Program-made: the position numbers and the translations under genes
The notes under the pieces: model-generated
The model's database searches: none
What the model saw: only the letters and a program-made list of their open reading frames with translations
What the model was told of the DNA's origin: nothing
Part shown: in pieces, positions 53,521 through 62,114 of the stretch
How positions within the stretch are numbered: the stretch's first letter is position 1
How the letters are laid out: every line of letters starts with the position of its first letter
Source of the DNA: Pelagicoccus albus
Lineage (GTDB): Bacteria > Verrucomicrobiota > Verrucomicrobiia > Opitutales > Opitutaceae
Assembly: GCF_014230145.1 (NCBI RefSeq)
Contig: NZ_JACHVC010000007.1
Coordinates: forward strand, 348,035 to 412,034
Direction: 5' to 3'
DNA length: 64,000 nt

Positions 53521-55277
53521 GCGGACCTTGGTTGGGACGCGCTGTATAGAACCTTTCGAAGGTTCTGGTCAGGTTGTATCATTTTTCTCGTCAGCCTATC
53601 GTGGGTGGCTTTCCAAGTTTCGAAATTGCAATGTTCCTTGTAGCTGCAAGTTTGGCAGTGCGGGCAATCGGGGTAGTTTGTATTCTCGAGGGCGTTGTCG
53701 TTGTCGAATAGAGGTTGTATCTCTTCCCGCGCTGAAGGTCCGAATAGGTCGACGAGAATTGATTCGACTTTGGTGCTGTCTTCGAGGTGATGCATTAACA
53801 GGAAGAACTGTTTGTACAGAGACAGTATCGAACTGTTGACTACATTTACCATTTTCTCGTATTCCTGAAGGCTTTGGAACGCGAGCATGTAGTTGCCTGT
53901 TGAGTGAGCGAGACGTGCTATCGAAAAGTACGCGTCGAAATCAGACGAGCCTCTTCGAACTCTAGAGAGATGAGGAAAAAGAATCTTCGTCGAGTTGTCT
54001 GTGCTGAAGGAGTATTTGAATTCTGGAGACTTTATTATTCGACTGAAAATTTCCGTAGCTAGTGATTGTTGATCTGATGATGCATTTTTCCCTCGCCTAA
54101 GGATTTCGGCAGCCTCTGGATAAGCTAGTATGTCGGCGATATGCTCCTCTGTGGCAGAGTATGGATTTGACAGTTTGGATACATGAATGTTGAAGGCCGG
54201 AAAACCGAATACGGTGTTGTTTCTAATGTAGATATCCAGACCTCTTCCTTTTAGATGGGTCAACAATAGCTTGAGCTTCGCCTCGTTGGGTTCATCATGA
54301 ATTTTGAAGCAGTCCGGAATTGTAGAGGTAGTGCGGGTCTCGTTTATGTATTCGCTTCTGTATCTCCCAGTTCCGGTGCAATAGCTTTTGGTTAATTCCA
54401 ACCTTTCATTGTGATGTTTCGTCAGGTAGGTGTCTTGCAGACTTTCCTTGAAAGACTCTATGTTTAACCCTTGGAATATTTCCGTTATGGTTCGCTCTAT
54501 TGCGGTCTTGATATGCGTGTCTGACCCGAAGCCTACTTTGTAGTGACTGTTTTCGAGGTCTACTGCGACGACAGAGATTACGGGGAATTCGCCGTTCAGA
54601 GAAGCGTCGAGTACCTTGATTGCGATTCCATGCTTCCTTAGCTTCGAAATCATCCCTAGCACGCCAAGGGACTCCAGTAGAGAATCTTTGAAAATGGGGA
54701 ATGTTGCTTCTTTTTCATAGACTGCTCGTATGGAGTTTCTTTCGAAGATCTCGAACAGACCTTGAGTGATGGCTTCCTCGGGCGTATTGCCGGCGCACAT
54801 ACCGTTTGAACCCATAAAAACGGAGTGCAAGCGATTGGGGAAGCGTATGATCCGACCGGAGTTGTAGTGGAAAGCTGGTACGGTGGATATCTTGTCGCGC
54901 GCTTGAATTACCTTTTCTGAAGCTCCTCCGATTATCTCGGAAATTAGTTTTCGTTCAGTAGGGTTGAGCGTTTGGACGTCAGTGTATTCCTCATCTGCGA
55001 AGAAATGGGGTTTCGAGCTGAGTGATTTGAAGACAGGGTTATTGTAGAGGGCGTCATTTTGGAGTCGTTCCATGAACTCGGCGTATGCACTGGCTAAAGC
55101 CAGTTCTTTGGTCGTGCCTTTACCGTTCGTACTTACTCCGTTATTAATATCTTCGACGGTCACGGAGTAGATGCCTGACGTCGCTTCAATGAACGAAGTC
55201 TCGGCAGTGAGAATCTCTAGATCTCTCAGTGAGTCGCGGATCAATGAAATTGTTTGTGAAGGTAGCCTGTCTTTCAT
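53517..55277 (-). CDS. YcaO-domain ATP-dependent peptide-modifying enzyme, E. coli YcaO-like, with C-terminal Cys4 motif
   Basis: The 586 residues match the layout of E. coli YcaO: STNGKGTTKELALASAYAEFMER (49-71, ATP-binding S63/E67/E70-R71), SNGMCAGNTPEEAITQGLFEIFER (157-180, E168, E176, E179), ASLNGEFPVISVV, and AIERTITEIFQG. The C-terminal about 190 residues are helical (TPR-like). At 538-550 is CPHCQTCSYKEHC, a Cys4 motif that I do not recall in E. coli YcaO. YcaO enzymes phosphorylate peptide amide bonds to form azolines, amidines or thioamides, usually on RiPP precursors. No partner E1-like or TfuA protein is seen here. The start follows a hairpin and a 31-codon ORF. Confidence 0.9.
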   Translation of the reverse strand: MKDRLPSQTISLIRDSLRDLEILTAETSFIEATSGIYSVTVEDINNGVSTNGKGTTKELALASAYAEFMERLQNDALYNNPVFKSLSSKPHFFADEEYTDVQTLNPTERKLISEIIGGASEKVIQARDKISTVPAFHYNSGRIIRFPNRLHSVFMGSNGMCAGNTPEEAITQGLFEIFERNSIRAVYEKEATFPIFKDSLLESLGVLGMISKLRKHGIAIKVLDASLNGEFPVISVVAVDLENSHYKVGFGSDTHIKTAIERTITEIFQGLNIESFKESLQDTYLTKHHNERLELTKSYCTGTGRYRSEYINETRTTSTIPDCFKIHDEPNEAKLKLLLTHLKGRGLDIYIRNNTVFGFPAFNIHVSKLSNPYSATEEHIADILAYPEAAEILRRGKNASSDQQSLATEIFSRIIKSPEFKYSFSTDNSTKILFPHLSRVRRGSSDFDAYFSIARLAHSTGNYMLAFQSLQEYEKMVNVVNSSILSLYKQFFLLMHHLEDSTKVESILVDLFGPSAREEIQPLFDNDNALENTNYPDCPHCQTCSYKEHCNFETWKATHDRLTRKMIQPDQNLRKVLYSASQPRSA

Positions 55278-55289
55278 GGAAAATGGTGT

Positions 55290-55317
55290 TTTCGACTATC
55301 CGTGAGGATAGTCGAAA
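55290..55317 (-). promoter_or_regulatory. Intra-operon hairpin between the 31-codon ORF and ycaO
   Basis: A perfect 12-bp stem (TTTCGACTATCC at 55290-55301 with GGATAGTCGAAA at 55306-55317) has a four-base loop. There is no U-run after it on the minus strand, so it is not a classical terminator. It lies six bases past the small ORF's stop and 12 before the ycaO start, a position suited to RNA stabilisation, processing or partial attenuation. Confidence 0.7.
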
Positions 55318-55323
55318 GTTTCT

Positions 55324-55419
55324 TTATAGACCGCCTAGGATCTGCTTGTGAGCTAGGTTCATTCTCGGATTGCGAGTGAACAATTTGAATTCGTCTTCTA
55401 GTTTTTCTAGTGCTTTCAT
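55324..55419 (-). CDS. Candidate 31-residue precursor peptide
   Basis: A 31-codon frame (ATG at 55419, TAA at 55324-55326) begins MKALEKLEDEF and ends AHKQILGGL. The N-terminal half is acidic and amphipathic, as RiPP leaders are. The tail is more basic with a Gly-Gly near the end. It has one Thr and no Ser or Cys, so ordinary azole formation is unlikely; backbone thioamide or amidine chemistry would be needed. No ribosome site is obvious, a point against. The ycaO gene has none either. It directly precedes ycaO with a hairpin between. Coding status is unproven. Confidence 0.45.
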   Translation of the reverse strand: MKALEKLEDEFKLFTRNPRMNLAHKQILGGL

Positions 55420-55457
55420 ATTTTGTTTTTACGAGTTAGATTTTGCCTTGTGGCAAC

Positions 55458-55486
55458 CTTGTAAAAGCAAAAATACCTAAATTCAA
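55458..55486 (-). promoter_or_regulatory. Candidate promoter of the ycaO operon
   Basis: On the minus strand a TTGAAT (-35, 55481-55486), a 17-base spacer and TACAAG (-10, 55458-55463) fit a sigma-70-type promoter, with start expected about 30 bases before the small ORF. Each box has four of six consensus bases, so support is moderate. The surroundings are very AT-rich. Confidence 0.4.
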
Positions 55487-55656
55487 AAAGTAAAAAACAC
55501 TAAGATTTTAACGAAATAAGGCAGTCCAATACGCTTAATTAGACACGCCTGCTCCTTCTAAATATTTTTGAATGGTCGGCTCTCAGGAGAGGTATGGGAG
55601 ATCTTAGCAAACCCGAATCTGGATTCGAATTTACCGAGATATTTGAAATTAATTGT

Positions 55657-55668
55657 GCAAGTACCCAA
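55657..55668. repeat. 12-bp partial copy of the 16-bp repeat
   Basis: GCAAGTACCCAA shares 12 bases with the repeat at 32061 and 47370, in noncoding DNA upstream of the ycaO operon. The arms beyond are not conserved. Confidence 0.35.
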
Positions 55669-55727
55669 TCCTTCGGAATAAAATGTGGGCGTGTCTTACC
55701 GTTTCACCTTTTTCCGAGCGACAATTC

Positions 55728-57296
55728 CTATGCTCCGATCTTTGCGATCAATACGCAAAGGTCGTCTTCTTCTTGGCTGCGACGAGTAAAGTTCTGCAAG
55801 GATTTGTGCAACGAATCCAATTTTTCGTACAGATTTGTTGATGCATCTTCGATGAGAAACTCCGAAAGACGCTTCTGCCCAAAGGGTTCTTCGTTTTGAT
55901 TGCGGGCTTCGAGGATTCCATCGGTGAAGAAGGCGATGGTTTCCTCTTCTTCCAACGGAAAGCTGAAGGTCTCGAACTGCGTTTGGGGTGTGAGGCCGAG
56001 CGCTGGGTTGATAGGGAAGGGATTCTCTTGCTCCGAGACTACATAGCCCTCCCTAATTCGGAAGAAATGGTTGCTTCCGTTTTGGCAGACTTTTGCGACT
56101 TTGTTTTCGAAATCGAGAACGCAGCAAATGCCTGTTGCAAAGACAATCTGCTCTGTTCCTTCGAGCCAAGCGTGAAGTCGGTTGTTGATCTCCAGCATGA
56201 AATCTTCGGGAGATTCGCAAGTTCCCTCCAGCTCCTTGACCGCAGCATAGAGCATCGCGGTTATCATCGCGGCACTGGCCCCGTGCCCCATCACATCAGC
56301 TAGGAAAATTACGGCCTGCCCGTTTGGCGTGAGGGTGATCGAATAGAAGTCGCCGCTTAGTTTAGTGGAAGCTACATGCTTAACCGCGAAGCGAACTTTT
56401 CGCGATCCGTCCGGATTCGAGAAAATGGGGAAGGCTTGTTGCAGCAGGCTTTTTTGAAGGCTTCTAGCGAGCTCCATCTCGTCGGAAAGCTGCTTGTGAC
56501 GTGCTTTCTCGTCTTCCTGGAGCCGCTTCGTTTGAGTAATGTCGCGAGAGATGCCGTAGGTCCCGAGCACGAAACCAGACGGTGAGAGGAGAGGACGTTT
56601 ATAGGAGTAAACCCAAATCCTGTTGTCGTTCCAAGTTACGTACTCCTCCTTTTCGAGGTAGGTTAACAGCCCCTCAGCTAGACTACGTTCGTCCGAGTCG
56701 GCGTCATGGGCATGCTCAGGATCGAAGAGATCGTAATCCGTTTTTCCAATCGCTTCCTCTGGCGAGGACAAACCGGTGGAGTCAGCGAGGTATTTGCTAA
56801 CCGCTAAGAATCGCCCTTCGCGATCCTTGAAATAGATGTATTCAGGAAGTTCGGACAGGAGTCTGAAAAGAAGGCTGCGGGCGGACACGTTTGGTCCAAT
56901 CGGGAGCGGCGCATCAGACGGAATTTTTGTAAGTTTTGCTCTAGCAGAGAGAGCTTGTTTCGCTTGCTCAATTGTTTCAGAAAAAGCGCCCTTCCTCGAT
57001 TCGCAAAAGAGAACGTTCTTTCCGATGCCGGGAGAGTGGCTTAACTGCAGGCTCTTTTCTTGGTATTCATCTGTTGAAAGCAGAAAGATGGTTACTGGAG
57101 CGGAAGTCCATTCCGAGAACGTGTGGCCAAGTTGAACGGGATTTGAATGGGCGCAGCCGACGATGATCAGCTCAATCATCTTCGGAGTGCCGCTTAAGGG
57201 AGGAGAGGGGAATGAAGTGCTCTCAGAGATCTGGGGATCTATTTCCGAAAGCCAACGGAGTTCTTCGTTTGAGCATTCAATCGCTACCGCTCTCAT
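55728..57296 (-). CDS. PAS domain plus SpoIIE-type (PP2C) serine phosphatase
   Basis: The 522-residue signalling protein has an N-terminal degenerate receiver-like domain (about 1-120), a PAS domain (YIYFKDREGRFLAVSKYLADSTG, about 150-265, with TYGISRDITQTKRLQEDEK as the PAC end), a helical linker (KARHKQLSDEMELARSLQKSLLQQAFP), then a SpoIIE/RsbU phosphatase domain (SGDFYSITLTPNGQAVIFLADVMGHGASAAMITA, DGILEARNQ). Such proteins dephosphorylate anti-sigma antagonists in stress responses. No partner gene is beside it. It is separate from the ycaO operon. Confidence 0.9.
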   Translation of the reverse strand: MRAVAIECSNEELRWLSEIDPQISESTSFPSPPLSGTPKMIELIIVGCAHSNPVQLGHTFSEWTSAPVTIFLLSTDEYQEKSLQLSHSPGIGKNVLFCESRKGAFSETIEQAKQALSARAKLTKIPSDAPLPIGPNVSARSLLFRLLSELPEYIYFKDREGRFLAVSKYLADSTGLSSPEEAIGKTDYDLFDPEHAHDADSDERSLAEGLLTYLEKEEYVTWNDNRIWVYSYKRPLLSPSGFVLGTYGISRDITQTKRLQEDEKARHKQLSDEMELARSLQKSLLQQAFPIFSNPDGSRKVRFAVKHVASTKLSGDFYSITLTPNGQAVIFLADVMGHGASAAMITAMLYAAVKELEGTCESPEDFMLEINNRLHAWLEGTEQIVFATGICCVLDFENKVAKVCQNGSNHFFRIREGYVVSEQENPFPINPALGLTPQTQFETFSFPLEEEETIAFFTDGILEARNQNEEPFGQKRLSEFLIEDASTNLYEKLDSLHKSLQNFTRRSQEEDDLCVLIAKIGA

Positions 57297-57365
57297 GGTT
57301 GGGAATTAGGTTGCGGATTTAGGTGGTGTTTCTGGCTAAGAAACCTCGACAGGTGCCGCGATTAT

Positions 57366-57797
57366 TCAGTTAGGCGAAAGTTGATTAGGCAGTTTTCTAA
57401 ATAGGCTAGACTGTAAGAAAGCGACATAGAGCATAAGAATTGAGGCTAGAGTGGCCTCAAACAGTATGAAAAAGTTAATGCGAAAAGAGATAGAGCAAAT
57501 ATCTCCGTAGTTGTAATGGCCTAGCACCAGAAGGCTCGCAGATGAATAAATGTAGAGGGAAATGCATCCGAGATGAAATCGGTCTTTTTTGAAAAGTACG
57601 TAACCTAACGCAGCGAAGGGAGTCATCGCGAACCAGAATGCGTCGACTATATGCGGATTGAGCCAATCGGGCTCTGGATATTGGTGAAAATAGTAGATGT
57701 TATCCACGTAATGGAGAACGGTTGCTATCACGTTTGCGACTAGCAACCAGAAGAGCATTCGGTTCTCGCGCTTGGGCATTTGTGTTGAAGGTTTCAT
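57366..57797 (-). CDS. Small integral membrane protein
   Basis: The 143-residue protein has four predicted membrane segments (LLVANVIATVLHYV, then AFWFAMTPFAALGYVLF, ISLYIYSSASLLVLG and FFILFEATLASILMLYVAFL) and few charges between. The first segments with HYVDNIYYFHQYPEPDW look like conserved uncharacterised proteins. It lies 28 bases from the GH43 gene on the same strand, perhaps in one unit. Function unknown. Confidence 0.65.
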   Translation of the reverse strand: MKPSTQMPKRENRMLFWLLVANVIATVLHYVDNIYYFHQYPEPDWLNPHIVDAFWFAMTPFAALGYVLFKKDRFHLGCISLYIYSSASLLVLGHYNYGDICSISFRINFFILFEATLASILMLYVAFLQSSLFRKLPNQLSPN

Positions 57798-57825
57798 CTG
57801 GACTGCCTTGGCTAGTATATTGGCT

Positions 57826-59235
57826 CTAGTGAGAGATCAGGAATTTGGATACAGAAACGTAATCGTCACTGCTTCCCCAAGTAGTGGTTTTCGCCTGCCA
57901 GAAAAATCGCTCACCGAGAACGGTCAATGTCAGGGTATAGTCGCCATCTTCGAGCTTAGGGCTGAGGAATTTAAGCGACTCCTCAGTGTAGCGACAGTAG
58001 GTTTCCACAATCGTCGTTAACACGATGTTTCCGTCACGATCCATTATCTCGACTTTGCCGAAACCGCCATCCGATCTAGCTACGCTATAAAATCCAACCT
58101 GAGTACCGGAGAATTCAAGGGAGAGCGTATCTCCTTTCTGATTGGAACGAAGATCGGAAAATCCTTCTGCGTCTGTGTGTTTTTCCCAACTACCTGATAG
58201 TTTTGTCCACTTTTTATTCTGGGGGTCGATCGCTTTTCCTTTCAATGGGTAAGTCGTCCACTCGCCAGTCGAGGTGTTAACCTGCCAGCTTTGCTGGTAC
58301 TCGGGCAGAGTGATTTTTCCATTATCGAAAACGAGAGGTTGCCAAACGTAGGTGGCTGCAGAGTTTTGGCGTGGATGAGCCCATCGATCCCCCATGTACA
58401 TGTAGGTTGTCGTTTTCGAGCCTACGATGGGAAGCACGTAGGTGCATTGGGAGTTCCAAGTCAGTGAGCCTTCTGGAGCGAAGTGGCCTTGCTCTTTCCA
58501 AGGACCCCTCAGGTCGGTAGCGGTGAAGTAGTAGTTGTCGTTGCGTTCCCAAGCAGTAAGTCCGGAACCGATCCAATAGTAGAGTCCGTCACGCTTGAAA
58601 ATAACCGGGGATTCGCAGGCCTGGGTCATATTTTCTACGATCTGTACGTCGACGCTTTTGTAGTCGTCGCTAAGTCGATAAAGGTTTCCGGAGTGGGTAA
58701 TTAAGTAGCCGATCCCGTCGTCGTCCTGAAAGATACCCATATCCCATTTACGGATACGGTTACCATCGAATTCTAGAATGCCCTGAAACGTAAACTCGCC
58801 ATCGATGCGATCGCTCGTCGCGTAGCCGACTGCTGGATCCTTGTAGCGAATGTCATCTGTATGCATGTACATCACATACTCCCCTGTGCTGGGGCATTTC
58901 ATAACCTTTGGCCTTTCCCCAACGGTATTAGGTCCGAGTCTTCCCTCTTTTTGAACGGGAAGCGCTATGTTTTCGAAGGTCCAATTGACCAGGTCGGTTG
59001 AGGAGTAGCAGCTAAATCCGCTGAACTCATTTCCACCGTCGTTTTTAAATTCTCCGAAAAGGTAGAATCGATCGCCATCTTTTATGATGCCTGCTCCGTG
59101 AGCGCTGACCATGTCACCTTGATCATCGTACCAGGCTATTCCAGAGTGAATCGCGGCGAGCGAATTTTTTATGAGCTCTGCTTGGGCGATGCTTAAGCAA
59201 AGAAAGAAGAAGATAAATGAAGGTAGCTTTATCAT
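57826..59235 (-). CDS. GH43-family glycoside hydrolase, secreted
   Basis: The 469-residue protein has a signal sequence (FIFFFLCLSIAQA) and a five-bladed beta-propeller of GH43 type: IHSGIAWYDDQGDMVSAHGAGIIKDGDRFYLFGE opens the domain, followed by CYSSTDLVNWTFE, GERPKVMKCPSTGEYVMYMH, KWDMGIFQDDDG, and ACESPVIFKRDGLYYWIGS. The C-terminal about 130 residues are a beta-sandwich, perhaps carbohydrate-binding. This layout resembles exo-beta-1,3-galactanase-type GH43 enzymes (subfamily not certain). It probably acts on the same polysaccharide as the GH3 enzyme. Confidence 0.85.
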   Translation of the reverse strand: MIKLPSFIFFFLCLSIAQAELIKNSLAAIHSGIAWYDDQGDMVSAHGAGIIKDGDRFYLFGEFKNDGGNEFSGFSCYSSTDLVNWTFENIALPVQKEGRLGPNTVGERPKVMKCPSTGEYVMYMHTDDIRYKDPAVGYATSDRIDGEFTFQGILEFDGNRIRKWDMGIFQDDDGIGYLITHSGNLYRLSDDYKSVDVQIVENMTQACESPVIFKRDGLYYWIGSGLTAWERNDNYYFTATDLRGPWKEQGHFAPEGSLTWNSQCTYVLPIVGSKTTTYMYMGDRWAHPRQNSAATYVWQPLVFDNGKITLPEYQQSWQVNTSTGEWTTYPLKGKAIDPQNKKWTKLSGSWEKHTDAEGFSDLRSNQKGDTLSLEFSGTQVGFYSVARSDGGFGKVEIMDRDGNIVLTTIVETYCRYTEESLKFLSPKLEDGDYTLTLTVLGERFFWQAKTTTWGSSDDYVSVSKFLISH

Positions 59236-59276
59236 TGGGATTTGGTGGAATAAGGGATGAGGAAGCGTTTGGCTAA

Positions 59277-60527
59277 TTAGTAGTTATGGGAAGGATCTCT
59301 CATTTCTGCCACATAGAATCTTAGCAGAGCGAGGCAGATTAGTATATTCAATAGGTAGGGGATTGTGATCGATCCGAATAGCATTGTTCCGAGGTCGTAG
59401 TGGTCCGAGAGTGTGCCTATGAGAGTAGAGAAACCCGCCAAGCTTAGGCCTTGGCAGAGGGATGACATGATGGCGAAACTTGCGCTGCGTAGTTGAGGAG
59501 CGATTACGTTGGCTAGCATTGGGAGAATGCACCCGGCGAAGCCCACGGGGAATATTGCGCTGCTGGCGATAGCGACTGCCCAGTCCGCATAGATGTTACT
59601 CCAGATCGGAAAAAATTGCATCGCAGTGAAAAGGGAAAATGCGATCGAGTAGGCGATCATTAAATACAAACGTCCGGCCATTGGCCAACGTTCTTCCATT
59701 CTGTCTCCCAAGAATCCGCCTGCGAGGGAACCTGCAATCATGAAAATCTTCATCACTCCGATTAGTACAGCCGCCGACTGTATGGAGTGTCCCCGTTCCT
59801 CGACGAGGAAGGTGGGCAGGAAAACTGGGATTAGCATCCCTGTAGCGAAAATGTGGATAAGCGTGAAGAGAATGAAATGTGGAGTTACAGCGAGCCGCCC
59901 AAACTCACCCCACTTGAAGGGAGCTGATTCGAGTTTTATATGCTGCTCGATGGAGCCTAGTCTAATGGCTAGGCTAATCGCCAGGATCGCTTCCAGAGCA
60001 CCGAAACTCAACAAAGCGAAACGCCATCCATCTGATAGGCCACCGAACCATCCGATCGCAGCCACAAGCACTCCGCCGGCAAGCCCTCGTAGGGCTCTGA
60101 CTGCTCCGAATGCTTTTCCGCGGTCCTTCGGGTCAAATAGTGTAGAGGAAAGGGTGAAGGTGAGTGGCTCAGCCGCTACAGCAAAAAGAACGCTTACCGC
60201 ATACAGCGTAATAAGCTGAGAGTAGTTTTGGGATAAGCCAGCCGTAACCATGGCCGAGCTACTGGCCAGAAAGGTGACTAACAAGATTCTCTTTTGTCCA
60301 AATTTGTCAGCGCTGAATCCCCAAATGGTACCAAAGGTGGCGCGAGCCAAAAGGTAGATGGATGAGAATGTTCCCAGCTGTTGATTGCTTAACTCGAAGT
60401 CCTCTTTGAGGAGAGGAAATAGGGTGGTGAGGACTCCGATTTGCGAAAACGCGAGCGAGTACAATGCCGATACCAGAACGATGGCTAGCCATTTAGCGGA
60501 AGCAGGATTGGAGGTATGCATCGGCAT
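59277..60527 (-). CDS. MFS transporter, sugar or oligosaccharide type
   Basis: The 416-residue protein has 12 predicted segments. Motif A-like GFSADKFGQKRILLV (about 75-89) and GGFLGDRMEERWPMAG in the second half are present. It sits between GH43 and the XylR-like regulator, all on the minus strand, so it likely imports or exports the sugars involved. Which solute cannot be told. Start ATG at 60527; another in-frame ATG two codons later is also possible. Confidence 0.85.
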   Translation of the reverse strand: MPMHTSNPASAKWLAIVLVSALYSLAFSQIGVLTTLFPLLKEDFELSNQQLGTFSSIYLLARATFGTIWGFSADKFGQKRILLVTFLASSSAMVTAGLSQNYSQLITLYAVSVLFAVAAEPLTFTLSSTLFDPKDRGKAFGAVRALRGLAGGVLVAAIGWFGGLSDGWRFALLSFGALEAILAISLAIRLGSIEQHIKLESAPFKWGEFGRLAVTPHFILFTLIHIFATGMLIPVFLPTFLVEERGHSIQSAAVLIGVMKIFMIAGSLAGGFLGDRMEERWPMAGRLYLMIAYSIAFSLFTAMQFFPIWSNIYADWAVAIASSAIFPVGFAGCILPMLANVIAPQLRSASFAIMSSLCQGLSLAGFSTLIGTLSDHYDLGTMLFGSITIPYLLNILICLALLRFYVAEMRDPSHNY

Positions 60528-60577
60528 CGTTTTGGGGTGGTATCGATAACGTGGAGATAGGTTTTCCCAAGAGTGAT

Positions 60578-61732
60578 TTAACTCGTCTTGTCAGGCTCTT
60601 TTGCGATGCTTCTTCGGTAGGCGGCAGGGGTGGTACCAGTGCTTCTTTGGAAGGCCCGAATCAAATGGAAGCGACTGGAGAATCCGCTATCCAAGGCAAC
60701 CGCTTCGAGTTTTAGTTTCTTGTCGGTAAGCAGTTTCTTTGCGTTCTCTACCCGAACTCGTGTAAGCTCCTGGTTCATTGTGAACCCTAGGTGCTTTTGG
60801 AATGATGATTGAAGGCGGCGAATGGGTACATCGATTTGATCGGCGATATCGGATACTCCTATTGGCTCACGAAAGTGGTCGCGGATCATCCTGAGGGCGA
60901 TCGCCGCCTCGGGGTCTGGGACTGCCACGGTGTCGGTGGACTTGCGAATGGTAATTCCTACGGGCTCGATAGTTTTCTCCCGCTCTGGCGTCCTCTCTCC
61001 ATTCATAAGCAGATGTAGGGATTCGGCCGCTCTGTAACCGATCTCTTCAAAGTTGCAGTTTACGCTTGTGAGAGGCACTTCGGCCGCATCGCACATGATG
61101 CGAGTATCATCGGCTCCCACGATGGCGACTTCCTCCGGCACCCGCAACCCGGCGTCCAGGCAGCTAGTCATCAGAGATATGGCATTCAAGTCGTTCATGG
61201 CCATCAATCCGATCGGCCTTGGAAGTGCTTTGGGGTCCTTAGCGAATTCTTCGAAAGTCAATTGGGTACATTTCATTCCGCTCTCTTCCGCTTGCCGGCA
61301 GAAGGCGTTGCAGCGGGCTTGTTCGACGGGATTGTCTGCGAAGGAGACGAAGGCGACCTGTTTGAAGTTAAGACTCGCCAGGTGTTTGGCCCCGAGGCTT
61401 CCGATCAGATTGTGATCCTGGAGAACTTTGGATGAAAAGGGATAGTCGCCGAAGGTCTGGAGGCCAACTGTAGGGGTTTGGGAAGATTCGATGAGCTCGA
61501 TCAGGGGTTTGATGGGACTAGAAAATCCAGGATTAGCTATGATGCCGTCACCCCTCCACTCAGAGAGTGATGGTATGGCGTGGGTCCATCTCATTTTGCA
61601 GTCGAGGATCCAGCTTTGTTCGGCGGCAAATTTAGCGACTCCTTCGAAGACCCGATCTTCCCACCAATAGAGAGCCAATAGAACTCGCCGGCGGGGACTA
61701 CTCACTTTGATCCAGAAGTTTGCTTGATCCAT
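60578..61732 (-). CDS. XylR-type AraC regulator with LacI-like sugar-binding domain
   Basis: The 384-residue protein has an N-terminal LacI-like ligand-binding domain (about residues 15-265; GIIANPGFSSPIKPL, then LMAMNDLNAISLMTSCLDAGLRVPEEVAIVGADD), and a C-terminal AraC HTH (about 285-380; IGVSDIADQIDVPIRRLQSSFQKHLGFTMNQEL, then KLEAVALDSGFSSRFHLIRAFQRSTGTTPAAYRR). This arrangement is that of E. coli XylR. It should sense a pentose or related sugar. It is divergent from the GH3 gene across 382 bases. Confidence 0.9.
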   Translation of the reverse strand: MDQANFWIKVSSPRRRVLLALYWWEDRVFEGVAKFAAEQSWILDCKMRWTHAIPSLSEWRGDGIIANPGFSSPIKPLIELIESSQTPTVGLQTFGDYPFSSKVLQDHNLIGSLGAKHLASLNFKQVAFVSFADNPVEQARCNAFCRQAEESGMKCTQLTFEEFAKDPKALPRPIGLMAMNDLNAISLMTSCLDAGLRVPEEVAIVGADDTRIMCDAAEVPLTSVNCNFEEIGYRAAESLHLLMNGERTPEREKTIEPVGITIRKSTDTVAVPDPEAAIALRMIRDHFREPIGVSDIADQIDVPIRRLQSSFQKHLGFTMNQELTRVRVENAKKLLTDKKLKLEAVALDSGFSSRFHLIRAFQRSTGTTPAAYRRSIAKEPDKTS

Positions 61733-62114
61733 GAAATCTCTCTTGGGGAATAGCTACGCAAAACGTCAACTTAAATGCGTTAAATGACACTTGAAACGTG
61801 TTGTAGCTTCTTGTCCCATAGTGTTGGTTGTAGTCTCAACCTTACTATTAACCCCTCAAAACCCTTTTTTATGACTTGTCTCAAGAGAGCCTCGAGGGCT
61901 CTTGTCGCTGCGTTGTTCAAGTACTCTCGTCTCAACAATGGTTCGATGGGGTATATTTGACTGTCATTTGATGAAGGCGACGTGTCATCCCTGAGAAATG
62001 GGCTACGTTTGAAAACGTGTTTCCGATGGAGGCTAGAAGCCTGCGGAAACCATCCCAACCCCAAAGTCGCTTAGGTGACGCCGCAACAAAGTTCAAGTTC
62101 GGAGAATTACATTA
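61733..62114. promoter_or_regulatory. Divergent regulator/GH3 promoter region with inverted repeats
   Basis: The 382-base gap holds a 14-bp inverted repeat ACGTTTGAAAACGT (62005-62018) and a related ACACTTGAAACGTGT (61788-61802), both sharing TTGAAA centres. These are operator candidates for the XylR-like protein. No ORF is convincing here. Confidence 0.4.

Noticed and set aside
55594..55899. Plus-strand ORF of 101 codons with an AGGAG site before its ATG, close to ycaO
   Set aside because: Its second half is antisense to the well-supported SpoIIE phosphatase gene and has no protein-like pattern. It could matter only as an alternative precursor candidate, but it is divergent from ycaO.
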